Source: Linanthus parryae
Taxonomy: Eukaryota > Streptophyta > Magnoliopsida > Ericales > Polemoniaceae
Direction: 5' to 3'
Assembly (NCBI GenBank): GCA_023055425.1
Contig: JALGPY010000004.1
Location: forward strand, 60,845,718-60,909,717
Length of the DNA: 64,000 nt
Part shown: piece by piece, positions 56,680-64,000 of the stretch
How the letters are laid out: each line of letters opens with the position of its first letter
Position numbering within the stretch: the first letter of the stretch is position 1
Made by a program: the position numbers and the translations under genes
The notes under the pieces: generated by a model
Seen by the model: the letters and a program-made list of their open reading frames with translations, nothing else
What the model was told of the DNA's origin: nothing
The model's database searches: none

Positions 56680-58722
56680 CTAAGGATAGTAATTTTTAAA
56701 CCATCGCATGTTGATTGGTTGTGGAGTTGTAGCAGCTCCGTGGCAGCGCAAAATGTTGCAGTATCCACTGTCGAAGACTTCATTTACCTCGAAGGGTCCT
56801 TCCCAATTAGCTGCAAACTTGGAGTGGGTTTCTTCGCGCATGCAATGGTCGGAGGCTCGTAGCACGAGGTCACCTATCGTAAAGTCCTTACGATGGACCG
56901 TCTTGTTGTATGAACGCGTAATCCTTTCCTTGTACATAAGGTTTGCTCTGGTGGCTTTCTCGCGTTTTTCTTCCAAGAGGATCAGATCATGGTCACGCTC
57001 GTTGTTGTACAAGGCACTGAAAGCCAATCTCGCTGAGTTTACTTTGAATACGGAAGGGACAATTGCTTCTGATCCGTAGCATAGCAGGAAGGGGGAAGTC
57101 CCAGTGGGAGTCCTAGGCGATGTTCGATACGCCCAAAGTATCGTCCCTAATGAATCTACCCATTTCCTGTGATTGTCTGTGACCATCTTACTTAATATTC
57201 GCAGTAATGTCTTTTTGGTTGCCTCCGCTTGCCCATTTCCCTTCGGGTAGTAGGGCGTGGAGCATACCTGTCTAATGTTGTATTCCATTAGTTTCTCGGC
57301 TACCTGGCGGTTAACGAAAGGAGTTCCATTGTTGGACAAAATAGTGTTCGGAATGCCAAAGCGGTGAATGATTTTTTCCAGGATGAACTTGACCACTGTC
57401 GCCGCATTTGCTGTCTTGAGTGGGATTGCTTCTACCCACTTGGTGTACTGCTCCGTTCCTGTAAGGATGTATTCATTCCCCTCGAGGGGGGTCGTATTGG
57501 CCCGATGAAATCTAGTGACCAAGTATGAAATGACCATGGGGTCCCTAGCGCATGTAAGTCAACCGCGGGAGCATGCACTAGATTGCCATGGAATTGGCAT
57601 TGTTGGCACCTCCTGACCTTCGCGCGACAGTCGGCCTCCATGGTTGGCCAGAAGTACCCCACCGCCAAGAGTTGTCGACATAACTTCGCACCCCCTTGGT
57701 GTTCCACTTGGTGTGACATTTCCATGACTTCTTGGGCTTCTTGTCCGTGCAGGCATTTGAGCAAATTTCCGTTATGCCCCTTTCGCCATAGTATGTTTTC
57801 TTGGAAAATATATATATACTGGCCTTTATTTTGAGCTTTTCGGCTTCCTTTCTGCTGGCGGGCACATTTCTCTCTTGAAGGTAATCGGTTATTGGCTGTC
57901 GCCAATCGTCCACTATGGCAGCAATCTCCATGGTGGATTTGATTAAAGCACACTTTTCGCAAATGTTTTGTATGATGGTGGCGAAATATGACATCTGTGG
58001 CCAGTATATTCCATACCTTTGGGCCTTTTTGTAGATGGAGATCTCGTTGTCCCCGAAAGAATTTTGATATCTTGTACAGGGTTGCTTGGCCCTCCTTTTC
58101 GGTTACACATCTCATGAGGATACCCCCACGGCCTTTGTGATAAATCAAACCATGGTGTATGCAAAATCCCTTGATGGAAACCCATGTTTCCTTGCTGGTT
58201 CCGTCAGCCATCGCCCGCAGAATGGGCTGCCTCCAGTCCGCTTCTTCCGGAGGTCCTTCTTCACATAAGTCTTTTACCAATGACAGGGTTGTCTTGACCT
58301 CAATTGATATCTTCACAGAGCATTTATCTGAGCTGATTTTTGACCCTAAAGTAGTCAGTGCGTCTGCATGACGATTGTCAGATCTGGGAGTGTGCTCGTA
58401 TTTGACGGACTCGAAACTCTGCACCAGCGTCTACACAATTGACCGATATTTTAGTAGATTTATCTCCTTTAGAGCATATTCTCCCGAGGTTTGTTTGACA
58501 ATTAACTTTGAGTCTCCCATGATGACAAGATTCTTGACTTCCAAGACTCTAGCTGCAAGGAGTCCCGCGATCAGGGCCTCATATTCGGCCTCGTTTTTAT
58601 TTACTGCAAAGTCCAGCTTCGTCGACATCTGGATAACCACTTGGTCAGGCTTGGTGAGTACTACCCCAATTCCTCCCCCTGATCTTGTAGAAGATCCATC
58701 AAATTGTAGCTTCTAGTACGCT
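56680..58722 (-). pseudogene. Gypsy F archaeal-type RNase H and integrase
   Basis: On the minus strand: second RNase H (LQFDGSSTRSGGGIGVVLTK, NKNEAEYEALIAG, MGDSKLIVKQ, DNRHADALTTLG), linker, zinc region (SHQVEHQGGAKLC, CRRCQQCQ), then integrase with WSLDFIGPI, ILSNNGTPF and PKGNGQAEAT in the frame 57537-56680. The central catalytic Asp is replaced by Asn (SNNGTPF against SDNGTPF in D), which would abolish activity. Frameshifts occur near 58070, 57820 and 57480. Compared with D, the HQGGAKL junction is in phase here. Confidence 0.88.
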
Positions 58723-58729
58723 TTGCTGA

Positions 58730-60325
58730 TTACATATATCTCGGGCCTCTCGAGCCCCTCCGGCACAGGCACGTGCTTCTCATCCGGGAATGTGCGAGCA
58801 GATCTGCCAATGCTTGTGATTTGATGGCCTTAGGTCGCGTGCATGTGATATCATACTGGGAGATGGTCATGTACCATTTTGCAAGTCTCCCTGAGGGAGG
58901 TGAATGTCCCAGTAGATAACGTATGGGATCGTTCTTCGTTACAACCACCACTTTGTGGGAAGCAAAGTAATGCTTTAACTTATCAATTGCGAAAAACAAA
59001 GCCAAGCAATGCCGTTCTATGTCTGCGTATCTTGATTCTGCTGATTGGATCATGCGGGAGATGTAATACACCGGCCTTTCTTGTCCCTCGAACTCCTGGT
59101 CCAGCAGTGCTCCAATCGACCTTTCGGTTGAAGTGAGGTACAATAGCAGGGGTGCTCCCAACTGCGGTGCGATCATGACCCTCGGGGATGTCAGCAGTCT
59201 CTTCAGCTTCTCGAATGCAGCTTGATGCTCTTCTGTCCAGAGGAACATTGCGTTCTTTTTGAGCAGATTGCTAAAGCGAAAGGTCAATTCCGCAATTGCC
59301 GGTATAAACCTCCGTAAGTAAGAAAGTTTTCCTAGAAACGCCTTCAATGCAGTTTGGTATTGCGGTGCGGATAGATTTGTAATTGCCGAGATCTTGGCAG
59401 GGTCGGGCTCGATCCCATGCCTGTGGATTGCGCAGCCTAGGAATTTACCAGAGGTCACCCCAAATGCACACTTCATAGGGTTCATCTTTAACTGAAATGC
59501 ACGTCATCTGTCGAAAACCTTTCTCAGATTTTTCAAGTGATCATCCTTCTTCTTTGACTTAACCACTAGATCGTCTACATAGAATTCATCTTCTTGGTGC
59601 ATCATGTCGTGAAACAGTGCCATCATTGTGCGCTGGTATGTGGCTCCTGCGTTTGTCAGGCCGAAGGGCATGATCGTGTAATTGAAGACCCCTACCGGTG
59701 TTATGAACGCCGTTTTCTTCGCGTCCTCGGGGTCCATCTTGATCTGGTTGTAGCCACTGAATCCGTCCATGAAGCTGAACATCTCGTAGCCTGCAGTGGA
59801 GTCAATCAAGAGATCTATATTCGGAAAAAAGATGTCATCCTTCGGACAGAATTTGTTCAGATCTCTGAAATATACACATACGCGAAGGCTTCCATTTTTA
59901 TTTAACACGGGCACTATGTTCGCCAGCCAGGTGGGATGATGGTTGGGCTCTATGAATTTGGCGTTAAGTAGTTTGACCATCTCCTCCCTGATCTTGACAT
60001 TGATCTCAGGATGGAAGTTCCTCGCACTCTGCTTGATTGGCCTCGAACCCGGGATGACATCCAGGCGATGCATAGTGATGCTTCGGTCCAGCCCTGGCAT
60101 TTCGTCGTAATCCCATGCGAACACGTCCTTGTACTCTTTTAGTAGTTGGACCAACTTTTGCTCTTCCGCATTGCTGAGGTCTGCGCTCAGGAAGACGGGT
60201 CTTTGATTTTCCTCATCAGGGCTGAGGAATACCTCCCCGAGCTCCTGCTTCTGCGGCTTTGGGCGATCTTCCATGCACTCAGGTGCCTCTTTGACTTCCT
60301 CAACTAGCGGGTTTCCCTCACTCAT
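58730..60325 (-). pseudogene. Gypsy F reverse transcriptase and RNase H
   Basis: The frame 60325-59504 encodes FAWDYDEMPGL, RVCVYFRDLN, FSFMDGFSGYNQI and FYVDDLVVKS. After an in-frame TGA at 59504-59506 (near FDR-RAF) the frame continues from 59485 with GKFLGCAIHRHGIEP, the connection domain and RNase H (LTSTERSIGALL, ESRYADIERH) down to 58730. It matches D along its length. Note RVCVYFRDLN, where D has the usual VDF. Confidence 0.88.
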
Positions 60326-60339
60326 ACTAGGAGCCTCTA

Positions 60340-62962
60340 CTAGCTTGTAAATTTTCCTGGGAACACCCTCGATGCGATAACACTTCTTCCTTTTGGGTAG
60401 AAGCTACCCGCTCGTCTGCCGTCTTCACCATGCTCCATGACCCTCTTCAAGGTGTAGATGTTTTTGACTGTTCTAATGGTGTCCTTCCTTGCGGACTGTT
60501 CTTCCTTCGCCTCCTCCCGTGTCACTATCGCTCCAGCTGGTGACTAATCCTGGATGTCCTCCCATCTGGACAAAGGAGTTGGCCGAAACGGGGCCGTAAG
60601 CGGCACGTCCTCCATCTCCGTGAACCATACTTCCTCAGGTAAGTGTGCCTCCTCCAGATTGAAAGGATTTACCGAAGCGGGTATTGTGATCACCCTCTCT
60701 TTCCAGATAGCCTTCATCACCTGGTGAGCTTTGAAGGTACATCGTCAAAGCGGTGAATCCATGCTCGCCCAATGATCATGTGGTAAGTCGTGTTGGCGTC
60801 GATAACATGGAATTTGGCAGAACAGCTAATCTGCCCGATTTGGATCCCCAAGAGAATCCAGCCCAGATTCATTCTGGAGCCACTTCCAAACCCCGTCAAG
60901 GACGAGGGCTTCTTTACCTTCTTATGCTTAGGAATCCCTGTCATCTCTAGGGTGCCCAAGGTAATGACATTTACCGTAGCTCCACCATCGACGAAGGCTC
61001 TTTTGAATTCAACGTGGTTGATCGCGGTCGTTACATATAACGACCTTTGGTGGTTGGTGTCAGCTTCTCTGTCCGACTCGTCGAACGTCATGATTAGTCT
61101 TTGTGGTCTAAAGGCTCTAATGACTTTGCCATTCGCGGTGACTAATTCTTCTTCGTACTCCTCTGCCACCCTTAATATTGCTTTTGTCATCTCATGTCTG
61201 CAGCCCTCTGAAAAGTTCATCTCATCAAAGAATCTGGTGAGTTTGGTAGAGCCCTTCATTCGTTCAACGCGGGAGTCTTCAGTATCAGCGCCATACTCTT
61301 CGTCCTCATAGAGTTCTGCAACCACATGAGCTGATGCTTCCGCCACCTATTTGATGTCTGTGATCAAGATCATGGCGACCTCTTTCACCTTGGATTCTCG
61401 TCGCGTATGAGGTGGCAGATGGTTGCTTCGTGCATCTTTAGTTGATTCTTCAACAACCAATTGGCCTTCCCTTATTTGTCTGTCCACCATCCACCTGAGT
61501 TTCCTGCATTCCTTGGTTGGATGGGAGATTTTCCCGTGGCATTCGCACCATTTCGAGTCCCGAGATTGCTCTCTCGTAGGTCTGTGCTCAAATGCCGCAT
61601 CTTGTCGCCATTTCTTGCAAAGGTCGATGGTGTCCTTAACCGAGATGGGAAGGGGTGGCGGCTCTTGAGCTTCAGATCGTCGTTTCTTGCTGGGCGAGGA
61701 TATCGCGTGCACGTTGGCGTCTCGCGGTCGTTTGTAGTTGAATCCCCCAATCCTGAGGCTGGTGGTGGTTGGCGTGCGCTCGTTGGCATGTTTTTTCTTC
61801 ATTCTTTCTACCAGTGGCTCAACGTTCCTGGTGCAATCAATCAATTTCGAAAACGTAGGCATGTTCAAGTTGATAAACATACCTTTATACTCATCGCGCA
61901 TGCCTTGCAGGCATATTTCAACCAGACGGCCTTCGGGGACCTTGTCGATGCATTCCAGGGACCTGGCCCTGAATTTCTTGATGAAGGTGACACCCTCCTC
62001 GTCAAACTTCTGGTACATTCGAGAGAGGTGAATGGTGGTGACCCTTTCGTCGACTTGGAAGAACTTTGTGTAGAATTTCTTCACCATTTCTTCCCATGTC
62101 TTAACGGATCCCGGTACCATTTGTACGCGACAGTTCCTAGAGATTTAGGGAACTCGCGCATGAGCAACCGAGTATCAAACGCGTGTGGGCCCATCATATC
62201 CACGAACGTCATCACGTGTTCATGCGTTCCCTCTGACTTCATCAAAATATTCCCACTTGGGTGCTTTGTACCCAGCAGGATTTTTCATCAGGTAGATGTC
62301 CCGCGGAATTGGAGGTGGGTTATCTACCCTGGGGATGACAGTGTCTGCGAAGCTTTGGTTGGCAATAATACTGTGGATCCTTTGCTCAAGGGCCGCCATG
62401 CTAGCATGTTCTCCCCCGTAGGATGAAGATGTCGGTCCGAAGCCCGGAATGTAGGGCATACTGGGGTTGTAAGGAGGCGGAGGTGGAGGTCCATGGCTTC
62501 CTAGGGATCCGTTTGCGTAGAAAGACGACGCAGGATATGAGGCGGGGTTCCCTGCCGCCAATAGGGATGAGACTGATGAGAATGGTGGCGTCTGGATCGA
62601 CGGGCCACCCGAGAGAGGAGTTTGGGCAGCGGAGACATGCACTATCGAGGTGGACACTGTCCCTAGAGGGGGCAGTGGAGCTGACAGTAGTCGGGCAGAA
62701 GCCCCGGGGACAACATTCTGGGCCACCTTCCCAGGATTGCCATGATATGAGCGATTTGATCAGATTGGGCCTCCATAGCCCGAGCTTGGATTTGTATTGT
62801 AGCCTGGAGTGACTCCAAAGAGGGCCCTCCCTCAGTGTCGACTTGAGCTCGAGCGTTGGGAGTGGTGTTGAGCAGTCCGTCTTCTCCTGAGGTCTCCTCA
62901 TGAGAAGGACATTGATCACCACCACGAACGTCTCGGTTAGAAGGCATCATGAACAGATTCAA
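60340..62962 (-). pseudogene. Gypsy F gag and protease
   Basis: Starts at ATG 62962 or the internal 62944 (MPSNRDVRG). It has an N-terminal acidic part and coiled-coil segment (QARAMEAQSDQIAHIMAILG), a shift near 62720, a Pro/Ser-rich linker, the conserved FADTVIPRVDNPPPIPRDIYL, and a stop at 62220. Then come the gag domain (62120-61347; KFYTKFFQVDERVTTIHLSRMYQ), a zinc-like CECHGKISHPTKEC, a stop, and the protease region (61346-60717; FVDGGATVNV). Further stops lie at about 60545 and 60400. Domain order equals that of D. Confidence 0.87.
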
Positions 62963-62989
62963 AGTATTTGAGGTTTTGAAGGCGGATGT

Positions 62990-63010
62990 TTCACGTCGGA
63001 TTCACCAAAT
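62990..63010 (-). promoter_or_regulatory. Probable primer binding site of Gypsy F
   Basis: ATTTGGTGAATCCGACGTG on the minus strand directly inside the 5' LTR, conserved with D. The tRNA is not assigned. Confidence 0.6.
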
Positions 63011-63619
63011 TGTGCGCAAGGATTTCCTGAGAAGAGAACCCAAGTGTGCACCTCAAACAGGGGATGAAGGCTTGAAACACAGAAGTTGTAAGGTGTGTGT
63101 AGGGAGAGGGTAAGCGCTCGTAACTGCTTGAGAGAGAGAGAGACAATAAGCTGTGTATTGGACCAGTATATGACTTGTGTCGCATCGGAGAGCTAACGAT
63201 CCTATATCTAGTGGGAAGGTGACCGTTGAGGGGTTAATGCACCATAAATGGCGGCTTAAAGATAGACTCCTCAACGGCACGTTTGACCGTGTATATAGGA
63301 ACCGTTACGTATCTGCCCGCAAGTGTCGGAGACCGTTATGAGATCAGCCACATTAATGGGACACTTAAGCCTAGGATCTCTCAGTCAGTTACCACAGGTC
63401 GCGCGCAAGCTTGGTTGTCGCATGCGCGCGACGAGCCTTACCCTAGCCTCCAAATCACTAAGTCCCTACAAATCCCGTATTATGGTGCGCGGGGGCCCTG
63501 TCTCGTAGCCCCCACGTGGATCAGCACGGGTGGTGATCCGGTGGGTATGGAGCACAGCTAGGTGTGCTGGATGGCTTCCACGTGGCGATGATCCGTCTGT
63601 CTGGAAAGCAGTATCTACA
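63011..63619 (-). repeat. 5' LTR of Gypsy F (609 bp)
   Basis: Pairs with 51046-51652; followed by GTAGT (63620-63624), the right target-site copy. Confidence 0.92.
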
Positions 63620-63697
63620 GTAGTAAAATTAATAAAAAACACTTGGTTTTAACTTGTACATCCAATTGGGGTTCCAATTGTCATTTCATACTCTAAT

Positions 63698-64000
63698 GGC
63701 ACGTTTGGTTTTCCGGACTATCCGGACTGGATTGGACTGGACTAAACTTTTCGGATAGGATTGGACTGGATTAGCTGAGCTATAATTAATAATGTGTTTG
63801 GTTTCGTGCAGTATTAACTCAATAATAAGTTATAAATAGTCCAATCCAGCTAATACCCTCATGTGAGAGGGTACTAATTTGGGGTACTAAATACCATCTT
63901 TTCACTATTTAGTGTCGGTATTATAACTAGTCCAGAATAACCAAACATAGCATTAACTAATACATGGACTATATTTAGTCCAATACTAGCTAATACCGCT
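63698..64000. mobile_element. Possible MITE, cut by the window end
   Basis: From about 63698 (GGCACGTTTGGTTTTCCGGA) the sequence has the look of a hAT- or PIF-type MITE: the TTTGGTT phrase occurs at 63704 and 63797 and inverted at about 63942 (AACCAAACA), with inverted pairs such as GGACTGGATTAGCTGAG-like (63763) against CCAATCCAGCTAATACC (63841). No coding sequence is visible. The other end is outside the window, so superfamily and length are open. Confidence 0.45.

Larger units (their letters stand above)
51046..63619 (-). mobile_element. Tat-lineage Gypsy retrotransposon F with antisense PMD gene
   Basis: 12,574 bp with LTRs at 51046-51652 and 63011-63619 and a perfect GTAGT duplication (51041-51045 and 63620-63624). 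Minus-strand order: 5' LTR, primer site, gag, protease, RT-RNase H, archaeal-type RNase H, integrase, tandem-repeat zone; then on the plus strand a PMD gene; then the polypurine tract and 3' LTR. Layout equals that of D, but nucleotide sequences are clearly diverged, so they are separate families or subfamilies. LTRs differ at roughly 4-5 percent by eye and coding parts are broken by shifts. Confidence 0.93.

Noticed and set aside
61461..62426. 321-codon plus-strand ORF opposite gag of element F
   Set aside because: Antisense to gag, with no counterpart opposite D gag and no recognisable domain; a shadow frame.

Overview
The window is plant nuclear DNA, most likely from an angiosperm; the species cannot be read from it. 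It is almost entirely LTR retrotransposons inserted into one another. I see no ordinary host gene, rRNA, tRNA gene or CRISPR array. Plant origin is shown by Tnt1/BARE-type Copia polyproteins with initiator-Met-tRNA primer sites, a Sirevirus gag, Tat-lineage Gypsy elements with a second archaeal-type RNase H, and plant mobile domain (PMD) exons with GT-AG introns.

Layout. 1-389 is an inverted-repeat junction that truncates Copia element A (minus strand, to 6636). A sits inside an older LTR of its own family (6637-7295). Copia element C (plus strand, 7426-50420, decayed) is the outermost host element of the centre. Its gag is split by Tat Gypsy element D (11143-40581, minus, TSD AAGGG). D is itself split by Copia element B (21567-30003, minus, TSD GATAC) and by the non-autonomous Gypsy-type element E (33160-39179, minus, TSD TTCAT). 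A Sirevirus-like element G (41108-46274, minus, TSD GATAG) also interrupts C. After a 625-bp spacer with a perfect hairpin comes a second Tat element F (51046-63619, minus, TSD GTAGT). The right edge looks like the start of a MITE.

The insertion order is fixed by the nesting and agrees with LTR differences counted by eye: B about 4 per 1.44 kb, E about 7 per 1.48 kb, D about 2 percent, F about 4-5 percent. B has a single uninterrupted 1311-codon gag-PR-INT-RT-RH frame, intact motifs, LTRs, PBS, polypurine tract and TSD, so it looks recently active and possibly autonomous.

The most unusual feature is shared by D and F. Between pol and the 3' LTR, on the strand opposite to gag-pol, each carries a multi-exon gene encoding a plant mobile domain protein with acidic linkers and a C-terminal coiled-coil region. 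Intron positions agree between the two copies, and each has its own TATA-like box. Next to it is a hypervariable tandem-repeat zone in which only a small hairpin core (GCTATC-N6-GATAGGC) is common to both. PMD proteins of the host (MAIN/MAIL1) act in transposon silencing, so a retrotransposon-borne PMD gene is a candidate anti-silencing or mimicry module; that function is inference. Both copies here carry stops or frameshifts.
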